Counted from the stretch's first letter, positions 1 through 8,715 are shown. The stretch: DNA of 18,366 nucleotides from Bacteroidota bacterium (GCA_010027395.1 RGVD01000023.1:1-18366), one strand, 5' to 3'. A program made the numbers and translations. The notes: a model not told the origin generated them from the sequence alone.

Positions 1-759
1 ATGCTGAGTTTGCCATAAAAATGTATTTGGTCTTTCACCTCATTCCAATACCGATTATCTTCAAAATCAGGCTTAAAATTGGATCCCAAATAGCCCACTG
101 CATGCACAAATACCATAAAACCATTTTGTTTTAATTGATAAACCGCTTCAATTAAAACATTAAAATCGTAATACATATCCTTTATCATTCCTACATAAAA
201 GATATGATTACCAGGTAGCATTAGCCTATCATCCACCCTATACTTTCGCATTTCATTTACATCAGCAAAATTCTGTACCACGCTGTATCGATTAGGCTTT
301 ACGTGAAAAATAGGTAAAAAACGTTCATTGGCCACAACTGGAATATAATGCACAAAGCGGTTTGAAAACTTGAGAAGTGCATCATACATCCATGCTGCTT
401 TGGCTTTCAAATCGAGCTTAAGCCAGAATATCGTAAATAACTTTCTTACCTAGCAAACCCAAAAGCAATGCAAATGGAAGCAACTCAGCATCATGGATAT
501 GAAATATATCTGCTTCAGTCTTTATGGCTGAAATAAAAACCCTAAACGTGGTTCCAAAGAAACGCTCCAACTTGGTCTTGGGCTCTGGAATACCAATAAT
601 ACGAACACCTTGTTTTTGACCACTAAAGTTACCAATGGCAATTAGGGTAATATCAAAGTATTTAGCCAAACTAACACACTCACGCGAAAACACGCGTGTA
701 TCATGGATGCTATGCACCGATGAGAAATGACAAACTTTAATATTTTTATTTGATTCCAA
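1..759 (-). pseudogene. GT4-like glycosyltransferase, frameshifted, 3' end outside window
   Basis: The first reading frame (759 down to 418) starts at TTG, the only usable start after an in-frame TAG. It encodes a typical GT-B N-terminal half: KVCHFSSVHSIHDTRVF at residues 8-24, then ADIFHIHDAELLPFALLLG and KKVIYD, where it soon meets a TAA at 418-420. The frame shifted by +1 then stays open to base 1 and encodes the C-terminal half, for example FVHYIPVVANERF, VVQNFAD and FYVGMIKDMYYDFNVLIEA. The family normally has about a dozen residues (a histidine-acid stretch after the YD) between the two halves, and these are missing. A short deletion with frameshift around 418-435 explains this best. 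Such enzymes transfer sugars from nucleotide donors to surface polysaccharide precursors on the inner membrane. It is either a recent pseudogene or an assembly error; the rest of the coding potential is undamaged. Confidence 0.8.
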
Positions 760-856
760 ACTTTTTGGCTAAATAAATACTTATTATTGAAATATCCCTT
801 TTGAGTGTTTAGTTTGTAGAAAATCATAGTCTGAACAAGTTTTATAAATTTAAAGG

Positions 857-1273
857 ATGGACAGGATTGAAAATGATATTAACCAAATAACACACAAGAT
901 AATAGGATGTGCCATGAAAGTACATTCAATTCTAGGTAATGGTTTTCAGGAAGTAATCTATCAAAGAGCCTTGGCCATAAAATTTAATTTAAATGGGTTA
1001 GTTTTCAAACGAGAAATGGAAATGCCAATTTTTTACCAAAATGAACAAATTGGAACTCGAAGGGTTGATTTCTTTGTTGAAAACAGTGTTATGTTAGAAT
1101 TAAAAGCAGTTGAAAAAATCGAAGACGTGCATAAGGCACAAGCCATAAACTACTCAGAAGCTTATAACATTGGTGATGGTTTACTGATTAATTTTGGTGG
1201 CTTGAGCCTCGAATTTAAAAGACTTTACAATAAAAAATTTATTAAACCAAACAGTCCTTTATCGAATAACTGA
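857..1273 (+). CDS. GxxExxY protein (PD-(D/E)XK-like fold)
   Basis: This 138-residue protein carries the signature of the GxxExxY family: GFQEVIY at residues 29-35, preceded by KVHSILGNG. A nuclease-like core follows, with RVDFFVE (Asp71) and MLELKAV (Glu81 and Lys83) in the D...ExK spacing, then LLINFGG at 109-115. Length and motif order are those of complete family members (about 120-140 residues). The cellular role of the family is not established. The nuclease-like residues suggest nucleic-acid processing, but that is inference. Family members are often seen among polysaccharide biosynthesis genes, and here the gene is divergent from a glycosyltransferase. An A/G-rich run directly abuts the ATG, too close to act as a normal ribosome binding site. 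Confidence 0.85.
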   Translation: MDRIENDINQITHKIIGCAMKVHSILGNGFQEVIYQRALAIKFNLNGLVFKREMEMPIFYQNEQIGTRRVDFFVENSVMLELKAVEKIEDVHKAQAINYSEAYNIGDGLLINFGGLSLEFKRLYNKKFIKPNSPLSNN

Positions 1274-1345
1274 CTAAAAAAAACAGAATATGAATCTTGT
1301 TTATCTTAACACTCAATAAAATCATGTTCTGACATATATAATAAA

Positions 1346-3745
1346 ATGCCCTATCCAAAAAATATAGAACTAAAACTTGAGTTTACACAGGTAAAAGAAC
1401 TAGTAAGACAAAAATGCTTGTCATACCTTGGTGCATCTTACCTTGATAAAATACGTTTCGTGAATCGCTTTGATTTGTTGGAGAAAATACTTCTTCAAGT
1501 GAATGAATTCAAAGCCATTCTGCAAGCTGACCAACCTTTTCCTGCTGATAATTACCATCATGTTTTGCCATTCTTAAATAAGGCTAATCTAGAGGGTGCT
1601 TTTTTAAATGAAGAAGAGTTCTTTCAGCTTAAGCAAACGCTTGCCACCTTTTTAAGCATTACCAAATATTTCAGAGACAGAACTGGCATATATCCAAATC
1701 TTGAAAGCTTGCTAGAGGGCTTGGTGTACAATGATATTACCATCAAAAAGATTGATAAAATCATTGACCTTGAGGCTAAACTTAGGCCCAATGCCTCACC
1801 AGAGCTAGCCAAGATATCAGCCAAACTAAACGAGAAAGAAAAAGAAGTAAGGCGTATTATTAACCGAATTTATGAAAAGGCCAATGACAGTGGCTGGTTA
1901 GCTGATTCTGGAATTACCATAAGAGATGGACGCTTGGTTTTACCCGTTTTGGCTGAATACAAAAAACAAATTCAAGGATTTGTACATGACGAATCCAACA
2001 CCGGTCAGACCATTTATATAGAGCCTACAGAGGTGTTTGAAATGAACAATTTAATCAGGGAACTTCAGATTGCCTATAAACGCGAACGAGAAAAAATCTT
2101 GATTGAACTTACATCCCAAATCAGACCTGATGTAGAGAATATCGAAAAGAATGTGCATCGCATGGGATTGTATGATTTCATCAGGGCCAAAGGTCTTTTT
2201 GCTTTGGAGGTGGATGGTAACATGCCCATGCTCTCAAAACATCCAGTGGTAAAATTGTATCATGCCTTCCACCCTATTTTAAAATACAATCATGATAAGG
2301 CCGGACTAAAAACCATCCCTCTAAACATTGAACTGAGCCCAGAAAAACATATCATGGTCATCTCAGGCCCCAATGCTGGTGGTAAATCAGTAAGCTTAAA
2401 AACAGTGGGATTGCTACAATACATGTTGCAATGTGGCTTTTTAGTCAGCTGCATGGGCCATAGTGAAATGGGCGTATTTAAAGAACTAATGGTAGATATT
2501 GGGGATGAACAAAGTATTGAAAATGATTTGAGTACTTACAGCTCTCATTTGTTGCACATGAAGTATTTTACCGATTTTGCAAATGGACAAACTTTGTTTT
2601 TAGTGGATGAATTTGGCACAGGTACCGATCCTCAATTTGGCGGACCCCTAGCAGAAGCCATACTTAACCAATTGAAACAAAAACATGCTTTTGGTATTGT
2701 TACCACTCACTATAGCAACCTTAAAAATTATGCTTCAAACAACAAAGGTTTAGAGAATGCTTGTATGCTTTTTGATCATGGTAATCTGCAACCACTCTAT
2801 ATCCTTGAACAAGGTAAGCCTGGCAGTAGCTATGCTTTTGAATTAGCCACCAAATCTGGTTTAAATCCAAATATTTTAAATTATGCCAAAAGCCGCGTGG
2901 GTGATAAACAAAAACGTGTAGATGAAATATTGATTGAGCTTGAAAAAGAAAAGAAACATGCTTTAGATATCAAACAACGCTTTACTGAAAAAGAAGAAAA
3001 AACAAACAAAATACTAGCAGAATACGAAAAGCTTAAAAGTGAGATTGAGACCAATCGAAAGCAATTAATTAAGCAAGCCAAAATGGAAGCATTGGCTATT
3101 ATATCAGAAGCGAATAGCACCATAGAAGCTACCATTCGTGAGATCAAAGAAAAACAAGCGGATAGTGATATTCAAAAGCAAGCAAGAACTGAAATACGTA
3201 AACAATTAACAGAGCTAAAAGAATTTGTTGCCGAAGAAGAAAAAGAAATTGCTGTAAAAACAAAAAGCAAAGTTAAGAGCAATGCTGTACTTGAGGTAGG
3301 AAGTTTCGTGAAAGTAGATGGACAAGATGTGGTTGGGCAAGTGCTTGAATTAAATAAAAGCAAAGCGGTAGTTGCTTTTGGAGATATCAGAACCACTATT
3401 AACAGCAGCAAACTTGAAGTAGTAGATGAACCGAATGCAAGCAAAAAAGGCACTAAAACATTTTCTCAAGGTGTGGATTTAAATGCCAAAATGAGCAATT
3501 TTAGCACTGAACTCAATATCATAGGTAAACGAGGAGAAGAGGCCATAAAAGAGCTTGAAATTTTTATGGATGATGCATTTTTACTAGGCATGAAGCAAGT
3601 ACGCATTGTGCATGGTAGAGGTTACGGTATACTTCGAAAATTGGTTCATAATTACTTAAAGCAAAGCAAGCATGTCGAAAAAATTGAAAGTGAACATGCA
3701 GACTTAGGTGGCGATGCGGTGAGTATTGTAAGTTTGAAGGTTTAG
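1346..3745 (+). CDS. mutS2: MutS2 family protein (ATPase with C-terminal Smr domain)
   Basis: The 799-residue protein is full length for MutS2. It lacks the MutS mismatch-recognition domain and begins with the helical core region. The ATPase shows Walker A GPNAGGKS at 341-348, an ABC-like signature DLSTYSSHL at 394-402, Walker B LFLVDEFG at 417-424 and the TTHYSNLK switch at 453-460. A long charged coiled coil (about 500-640) leads to a KOW-like stretch and a C-terminal Smr domain (about 720-799) with HGRGYG at 756-761. Known MutS2 proteins suppress recombination or act in rescue of collided ribosomes; which applies here cannot be read from sequence. The Smr LDxRG motif reads LNIIG (723-727), so the usual Asp is Asn. 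The gene converges with the SIMPL gene downstream. Confidence 0.96.
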   Translation: MPYPKNIELKLEFTQVKELVRQKCLSYLGASYLDKIRFVNRFDLLEKILLQVNEFKAILQADQPFPADNYHHVLPFLNKANLEGAFLNEEEFFQLKQTLATFLSITKYFRDRTGIYPNLESLLEGLVYNDITIKKIDKIIDLEAKLRPNASPELAKISAKLNEKEKEVRRIINRIYEKANDSGWLADSGITIRDGRLVLPVLAEYKKQIQGFVHDESNTGQTIYIEPTEVFEMNNLIRELQIAYKREREKILIELTSQIRPDVENIEKNVHRMGLYDFIRAKGLFALEVDGNMPMLSKHPVVKLYHAFHPILKYNHDKAGLKTIPLNIELSPEKHIMVISGPNAGGKSVSLKTVGLLQYMLQCGFLVSCMGHSEMGVFKELMVDIGDEQSIENDLSTYSSHLLHMKYFTDFANGQTLFLVDEFGTGTDPQFGGPLAEAILNQLKQKHAFGIVTTHYSNLKNYASNNKGLENACMLFDHGNLQPLYILEQGKPGSSYAFELATKSGLNPNILNYAKSRVGDKQKRVDEILIELEKEKKHALDIKQRFTEKEEKTNKILAEYEKLKSEIETNRKQLIKQAKMEALAIISEANSTIEATIREIKEKQADSDIQKQARTEIRKQLTELKEFVAEEEKEIAVKTKSKVKSNAVLEVGSFVKVDGQDVVGQVLELNKSKAVVAFGDIRTTINSSKLEVVDEPNASKKGTKTFSQGVDLNAKMSNFSTELNIIGKRGEEAIKELEIFMDDAFLLGMKQVRIVHGRGYGILRKLVHNYLKQSKHVEKIESEHADLGGDAVSIVSLKV

Positions 3746-3749
3746 TAAA

Positions 3750-3782
3750 AAAAGAAGAACTATTTTCAATAATTCCTCTTTT
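3750..3782. terminator. Possible bidirectional terminator hairpin
   Basis: AAAAGAAGAA (3750-3759) can pair with TTCCTCTTTT (3773-3782) across a 13-base loop, with one A-C mismatch on the plus transcript that becomes a G-U wobble on the minus transcript. Runs of A and T flank the stem. It lies between the stop codons of mutS2 and the convergent SIMPL gene, where a shared terminator would be expected. The stem is A-T rich and therefore weak. Confidence 0.35.
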
Positions 3783-3790
3783 ATAAAACT

Positions 3791-4451
3791 TTATTTAATG
3801 GCAAACTTAGCCGAGATACTCTGTTTCATCTTTATTTTTTTCATTTCAATAGGCAACTCACTACCACCATTAGCACTCACATTATCTTGTGCCATACCCA
3901 TCATTTTATTGGCATATACAGTGTAATATACCTCTGCATCTATTTCATGTATTTCAAGTGCTTCACCCAATTGTTCATTAATGGCTTCTAACAAATACTT
4001 GGCCTTTTCTTTAGCTGCTTTTGCTGCATTTATTTTCAAGGTCCTCTTAAACTCCTCGGCTTTACTGTGTGATGTTTTACTGATATATTAGTTCATCATA
4101 TTTACCAAGATCACTCATTTTCAATTGATAGGTTTTGCTCATAAAAAAATCTTTGTCTTTGTGCTTTCTTCTTTGGTATTGGTAACCATAAGACGATTCA
4201 ATACTGAGTAATTTTTCATCAATTTTCATAGAAGATAAAACATCCCTCATGCCCTTCTCAAGCTCTGCAATCGATACTTTGGTACTACCATCTTTATATT
4301 CTTGCAAGGTCATAGATACATATACCTCATCAGGAACCACCTCCATTTCGGCAGATGCATTCACTTCAATAAACTTTTGTTTGCTTTCAGGATTTTGAGC
4401 CCATAAAATTTGAGATGCATATAGCATCATGATAAACAATAATCTTTTCAT
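3791..4451 (-). pseudogene. SIMPL (DUF541) domain periplasmic protein, frameshifted
   Basis: Two minus-strand frames together make one SIMPL-domain protein. The first (4451 to 4077) has a signal peptide, MKRLLFIMMLYASQILWAQ, followed by FIEVNASAEMEVVPDEVYVSM, the usual SIMPL start, and the YQLKMSDLGKYDELI strand-helix. It then runs into TAA at 4077-4079. The +1 frame carries the rest: ISKTSHSKAEEFKRTLKINA AKAAKEKAKYLLEAINEQLG to the stop at 3791-3793. About ten or more residues normally found between KYDELI and ISKTSHS are missing, so the lesion is a short deletion with frameshift near 4083-4091, not a single-base slip. The biochemical role of SIMPL proteins is poorly defined; they are exported and have been linked to oxidative stress. 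Pseudogene or assembly error, as for the glycosyltransferase. Confidence 0.82.
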
Positions 4452-4497
4452 ATTGGTATATTTATATTTTTACGATAACGAATATTGTGCCAGTAAT

Positions 4498-4505
4498 TAT
4501 ATTTG
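4498..4505 (+). promoter_or_regulatory. Possible -7 element (TATATTTG) before alpha/beta hydrolase gene
   Basis: TATATTTG matches the Bacteroidota -7 consensus TAnnTTTG. No good TTTG -33 element sits at the proper distance. The match ends only four bases before the ATG at 4510, so if used it would give a leaderless or nearly leaderless mRNA. Confidence 0.3.
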
Positions 4506-4509
4506 ACCC

Positions 4510-5274
4510 ATGCAATTAAACTTTAAGAAGCTTGGTTCGGGAGAGGCACTGATTATCCTTCATGGATTTATGGGATCGCTAGACAATTGGCAAAGTTTGG
4601 CCAATGAATTTGCAAAGTCCTTCGAAGTGTATCTTATTGATGCTCGTAATCATGGTAAATCTCCGCACACTTCCACCCATAGCATAGCTGAAATGGTGGA
4701 TGATTTGTTTGACTTCATGCAACATCAACATATTAGCAAGGCCCATATCATCGGTCACTCAATGGGTGGGAAAGTGGCCATGCAATTTGCTGTAAACTAT
4801 CCCAACTGTGTCAATAAACTGGTAGTAGCAGATATTGCTGCTAAAAAATATGAACGAGGACATGACGATGTGTTTGAAGCCTTATATGCCATTGACTTAA
4901 CAAAAATAGCAACCCGCAAGCAAGCAGAGGAAGCCATGCTCCCCCATGTGAGCGAATTTGGCACTAGACAATTTCTGTTAAAAAACCTCGAAAGACTTGA
5001 AAATGGAACCTACCAATGGAAAATGAACCTAGGTGTTCTACATCGAGATTATGATGAAATCACCCAAGAAGTAAAAAGCATTATGCCTATTACCATACCT
5101 GTTCTATTCCTAAAAGGGGAACTTTCTAAATACATCAAGCATGAAGATTGGGAGCAGATACAAAGTATTTTCCCTCAGGCTGAATTGAAAGAAATTGGCA
5201 AAGCGGGTCATTGGCTTCATGCCGATAACCCCAAAGAATTTTATGAGAAGGTAATGGCCTTCCTTTGTCTTTAA
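4510..5274 (+). CDS. Alpha/beta hydrolase, YbfF-like esterase
   Basis: A 254-residue cytoplasmic alpha/beta hydrolase without signal peptide. It shows the oxyanion HGFMGS at 18-23, DARNHGKS at 44-51, and the nucleophile elbow GHSMGG at 82-87 with Ser84. Asp108 in VVADIA is the likely acid and His234 in GHWLHADNP the catalytic base. The DARNHGxS block and the LKGELSKYI segment (201-209) resemble the YbfF group of small acyl esterases, whose natural substrate is uncertain. Length is normal for the family. It is divergent from the SIMPL gene (58 bases between starts) and is followed by a separate promoter for the next gene, so it is probably monocistronic. The fold and catalytic triad are secure; the substrate is not. 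Confidence 0.92.
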   Translation: MQLNFKKLGSGEALIILHGFMGSLDNWQSLANEFAKSFEVYLIDARNHGKSPHTSTHSIAEMVDDLFDFMQHQHISKAHIIGHSMGGKVAMQFAVNYPNCVNKLVVADIAAKKYERGHDDVFEALYAIDLTKIATRKQAEEAMLPHVSEFGTRQFLLKNLERLENGTYQWKMNLGVLHRDYDEITQEVKSIMPITIPVLFLKGELSKYIKHEDWEQIQSIFPQAELKEIGKAGHWLHADNPKEFYEKVMAFLCL

Positions 5275-5284
5275 GAATCTATCC

Positions 5285-5315
5285 TTTGTTAAAATAAAAT
5301 ATTCAAGTATGTTTG
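5285..5315 (+). promoter_or_regulatory. Bacteroidota-type promoter for the T9SS cargo gene
   Basis: TTTG at 5285-5288 and TATGTTTG at 5308-5315 match the -33 (TTTG) and -7 (TAnnTTTG) elements of the Bacteroidota primary sigma factor, separated by 19 bases. The ATG at 5338 is 22 bases after the -7 element, leaving a short leader. Confidence 0.6.
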
Positions 5316-5337
5316 AGTTTTATACACATCTGCAATT

Positions 5338-8070
5338 ATGAAAATTAAAAATTTATCATTTACCCTAGCCATCCTTGCTTGCTTTTCATCTTTTCTTCTT
5401 AAAGAAAAACAAATGAAATATGAAGAGAATGAAGCTTATGAATCAGAAGAAGCCATGGGTATGGAAGAGGACATTGTTGAGCGAGAAGCTTGGCTGAATA
5501 AAATGTTAGCAGATCCTGCAACAGGTAAAATACCAGAACATATTCGTGAAAAAGAAATACAATTTGCATCCACCTTGCCTATTGAAGACAATCTAAATAA
5601 AATCAATCGCATGGGCTATTGGGTAAGCCGAGGTCCTGATAATGTGGGTGGACGAACCCGTGCCGTTGTTATCGACAAAACAAATGAAAATGTATTAATA
5701 GCCGGTGCTACAAGTGGTGGGATTTGGCGCAGCGAAAATGGAGGGGCTAATTGGGTAAAGGTAACAAGTATGGATTCGTTCGTGAATGTTACTTGCATAA
5801 CACAAGATAAACGTAAAGGCAAAGAAAAAATTTGGTATGCGGGTACAGGTGAATACTACGGAGGCTCTGTTCCAGGTCAATATTTCACAGGTAATGGATT
5901 ATTAAAATCTACTGATGGTGGTAAAACTTGGATACGATTAAAAAGCACTAATTCCAACAATGTAACTTTCGATTTAGCATTCGACTTTAATCACAAAGTG
6001 GCTGTGAACAATGCCATTGATAGCTTAGACGTATTGTTTGTTGCCAATTATGGTTGCATTTATAGAAGCTTAAATGGAGGTTCATCATGGTCGATTAGAA
6101 GAGGTGGGCTAACACAACCAAGCGCTTGGACAGATGTGGCAGTTACCAGCACGGGTATTGTGTATGCGACCCTTTCAGGTGGAGGCAACAACCCAGGTAT
6201 TTGGCGTTCAAAAGACAATGGAACTACTTGGGCAAATATGACCCCAAGCTTTCTTTCAGGTAGTACAGGCCGCATTGTAATTGGTATTGCACCTAGCGAT
6301 GAAAACCAAGTTTATTTTGCAGCTAACACACCTAATTTCGGAAAGCAATCCACTCGATTTGATGGAGGTGTTGAGTGGAATAGTTTGTGGAAATACAATT
6401 ATGTAAGCGGAGATGGCAGCTCAACCGGAGGACAATGGGAAGACAGAAGCGCCAATATCCCTGCCCTAGGTGGAGCTTTTGGAAATTATATTTCGCAAGG
6501 GGGCTATTGCCTTGATGTACAAGTAAAACCTGACAATCCAGATGTGGTATTTTTAGGTGGCACAAATTTATACCGCTCAGATGATGGATTTAAATCAAGC
6601 ACCCAAACCCACTGGATTGGAGGATATGCAGTTGGCACAACCCTACCTGATTTTAAAACCTATGCCAATCATCACCCTGACCAACATTCAATCATTTTTT
6701 ACCCAAGCAATCCGAATAGGGCTATTTCAAGCAATGATGGTGGCATACAAAGAACAGACAATTGCACCGAAAATGCGGTGGTTTGGAATAGTCTTAACAA
6801 TGCATATCTAAGCACTCAATTTTATACAATTGCTATCGATAAAACCAGTACCAACTTCACCATGATTGGTGGTCTACAAGACAATGGAACACTGCTAAGA
6901 CCTGAAAATAGTAATAATTGGAATTTACCATTTAGTTATGATGGCTCTTATTGCTTTGTAGGGGCCAACGCAAATGAATACTATATGTCTATTCAAGAAG
7001 GCAAGGTCTATAGATTGCAATTAGATGCCAATTATAAGCCTATCAAATCTGCTCGTATTGATTGTAAAGTCGCTCTTAAAAGCAAGTATGAATTTATAAA
7101 TCCATTTACACCAGATATAGCCAATTTCAAAAGATTGTATATTCCAAATGGAGATAGAATTTGGCGCAATAATGATGTAACTCAAATTCCTTTACATGAT
7201 CAATTAGACAGCACTGCCACAAATATTGGTTGGGATGAAATGACAAATACCAATATAGGAGATTCAACGGACGCCATAACAGCGATCACAAGTGCAAGCA
7301 ATGATGTTTTATTTTATGGTACACAAAAAGGTAAACTTTGGAGAATAAGAAATGCCTCATCAGGTAATCCAATTCCTGAAAATATTAGAGGCTCCAACTT
7401 CCCAAATGGTTATATAAATTGCTTAGCAACACACCCAACTGATACAGCCAAACTCTATGCTGTTTTCACCAATTATGGTATCATCAGTTTGTTCTACTCT
7501 AGCAATGCAGGAAAAACCTGGCAAGCAATCGCTGGTAACCTTGAAGAGAATGTAAGTGGCTCCGGTAATGGCCCTTCATGCAGGTGGTTTAAAGTAGTGC
7601 CAATCGGAAATAATATCTACTATTATGTAGGCACAAGCACAGGATTATTTGCCACTGACTCATTAAATGGAAATAACACAGTATGGGTAAAACAAGCGCC
7701 TGATAAAATTGGCTATAACATTGTAACTATGATGGAACACAGAACAACTGACGGACTTATGGCTGTATCAACTTTTGGTGCAGGTGTTTACTCAGCTTTT
7801 CTTACCTCTGAAAAGGATCAAACTAGTATCCAACAAATCACTGCGAGTGATATTAGCATCTATCCAAACCCATCAAAGGATGTATTGAATATTAAATGGG
7901 ATGCCATTCCTCGACAAGCCAATTATAGTATTTACAACATGAGTGGTAAATTGATAAAAGAAGGCATGCTAAACAAACAAATCAGAATTGAAGAATTAGC
8001 AGATGGAGCCTATATCTTAAAACTAAATATGGATGGTAAATTAATCAGCAAGAAATTTATTAAGGAATAA
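5338..8070 (+). CDS. Secreted Asp-box/VPS10-like beta-propeller with T9SS type A sorting domain
   Basis: This 910-residue exported protein starts with a hydrophobic segment (about residues 5-21, with Cys15) and a very acidic linker (about 27-50). The family-typical block WVSRGPDNVGGRTRAVV follows at 95-111. Asp-box turns recur through the body: SENGGANW (132-139), STDGGKTW (191-198), SLNGGSSW (244-251), SKDNGTTW (291-298) and SSNAGKTW nearer the C-terminus, indicating sialidase/sortilin-like propeller blades. The last 70 residues (IYPNPSKDVLNI to KKFIKE) form a type A T9SS C-terminal domain, which directs export across the outer membrane and is normally cleaved, with the cargo anchored or released. 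No catalytic residues of a specific glycosidase are evident, so an adhesive or scaffolding role is as likely as an enzymatic one. It has its own promoter. Confidence 0.93.
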   Translation: MKIKNLSFTLAILACFSSFLLKEKQMKYEENEAYESEEAMGMEEDIVEREAWLNKMLADPATGKIPEHIREKEIQFASTLPIEDNLNKINRMGYWVSRGPDNVGGRTRAVVIDKTNENVLIAGATSGGIWRSENGGANWVKVTSMDSFVNVTCITQDKRKGKEKIWYAGTGEYYGGSVPGQYFTGNGLLKSTDGGKTWIRLKSTNSNNVTFDLAFDFNHKVAVNNAIDSLDVLFVANYGCIYRSLNGGSSWSIRRGGLTQPSAWTDVAVTSTGIVYATLSGGGNNPGIWRSKDNGTTWANMTPSFLSGSTGRIVIGIAPSDENQVYFAANTPNFGKQSTRFDGGVEWNSLWKYNYVSGDGSSTGGQWEDRSANIPALGGAFGNYISQGGYCLDVQVKPDNPDVVFLGGTNLYRSDDGFKSSTQTHWIGGYAVGTTLPDFKTYANHHPDQHSIIFYPSNPNRAISSNDGGIQRTDNCTENAVVWNSLNNAYLSTQFYTIAIDKTSTNFTMIGGLQDNGTLLRPENSNNWNLPFSYDGSYCFVGANANEYYMSIQEGKVYRLQLDANYKPIKSARIDCKVALKSKYEFINPFTPDIANFKRLYIPNGDRIWRNNDVTQIPLHDQLDSTATNIGWDEMTNTNIGDSTDAITAITSASNDVLFYGTQKGKLWRIRNASSGNPIPENIRGSNFPNGYINCLATHPTDTAKLYAVFTNYGIISLFYSSNAGKTWQAIAGNLEENVSGSGNGPSCRWFKVVPIGNNIYYYVGTSTGLFATDSLNGNNTVWVKQAPDKIGYNIVTMMEHRTTDGLMAVSTFGAGVYSAFLTSEKDQTSIQQITASDISIYPNPSKDVLNIKWDAIPRQANYSIYNMSGKLIKEGMLNKQIRIEELADGAYILKLNMDGKLISKKFIKE

Positions 8071-8117
8071 ATTCAATCTTGGCACAAAATTTTCTATAAA
8101 AAATAATATTTAAAACC

Positions 8118-8660
8118 ATGAAAAAGTTAATCATAGCATTGAGCGTATTTGCGCTGATTTTTGGCAGTTGTAAAACCAAACAAAAAGGAATGACTGAAGT
8201 AAATGAGGTTTTTAGTGGCAATAAATACGAAGGTAATAATAGATTTTTTAGAGCCACCGGTAGTGGTGAAAGCAGCGATTTAGAGACTGCTAAAGACAAA
8301 GCCCTATTGCTTGCTAAACAGAGGCTAGCATCCTCTGTTCAAACCCAAATTAAACAAGTAGCCGAAAACTATAAAGGCGATATGCAAGATGCCTCAAACA
8401 TTGGCGATTTTAAACAACGATTCCAGCAATTAACACGCGAAGTACTCAATCAAATTATTGTTGAAATAAATGTAATCGACCAGAAAACATTTAGAAGAGA
8501 TGGTAATGGTAATTATGTTTCTCACGTAGCCCTAGAAGCCAAGAAAAAAGCGGTTTATCTTAAGCTTAAAGAGATAGCAAGTGCTCGCACCAGCCTTAGT
8601 CAAAAAGACAAGGATGCTGTGCAACAAATGATTGATGAAACTATTAAAAGTGTTGAATAA
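8118..8660 (+). CDS. LPP20-like outer-membrane lipoprotein
   Basis: The 180-residue protein has a signal peptide (MKKLIIALSVFALIFGSC) ending in a Bacteroidota-style lipobox with Cys18 as the probable lipidated residue. After a short linker comes FFRATGSGESSDLETAKDKA and further alternating Ala/Lys helix, the pattern of LPP20-type domains (a short strand, GxG, then a long Ala-rich helix), and a helical charged C-terminus. The function of the family is unknown; it is expected to sit in the periplasm anchored to a membrane. It follows the T9SS cargo gene by 47 bases in the same direction, so co-transcription is possible, although no functional link is visible. Confidence 0.75.
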   Translation: MKKLIIALSVFALIFGSCKTKQKGMTEVNEVFSGNKYEGNNRFFRATGSGESSDLETAKDKALLLAKQRLASSVQTQIKQVAENYKGDMQDASNIGDFKQRFQQLTREVLNQIIVEINVIDQKTFRRDGNGNYVSHVALEAKKKAVYLKLKEIASARTSLSQKDKDAVQQMIDETIKSVE

Positions 8661-8667
8661 ATGGGCA

Positions 8668-8715
8668 GCCCTGAAAGGGCGCCATATCATCAAGCAAGGG
8701 TGAAGCCCTTGTTTG
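8668..8715. repeat. Pair of REP-like hairpins
   Basis: Two consecutive palindromes fill the gap between two genes. GCCCT-GAA-AGGGC (8668-8680) is a perfect 5-bp stem with a 3-base loop. CAAGCAAGGG (8691-8700) pairs with CCCTTGTTTG (8706-8715) over a TGAAG loop, 10 pairs with one G-U wobble in RNA. The GC-rich stems stand out against AT-rich surroundings and look like a repetitive extragenic palindrome pair. They are not followed by a T-run, so a classical terminator is unlikely; mRNA stabilisation or attenuation is possible. Confidence 0.6.

Noticed and set aside
2881..3453. Two long minus-strand open frames inside mutS2
   Set aside because: They lie opposite the lysine/glutamate-rich coiled coil and translate to low-complexity serine/leucine; they are shadows of the real gene.
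6557..6811. Plus-strand open frame inside the T9SS cargo gene
   Set aside because: It overlaps a well-supported large coding region in another frame and has no recognisable domain.
8079..8094. Sigma-54-like site TTGGCACAAAATTTTC before the lipoprotein gene
   Set aside because: The -24 half is good but the -12 half lacks the essential GC, so a match by chance is more likely.
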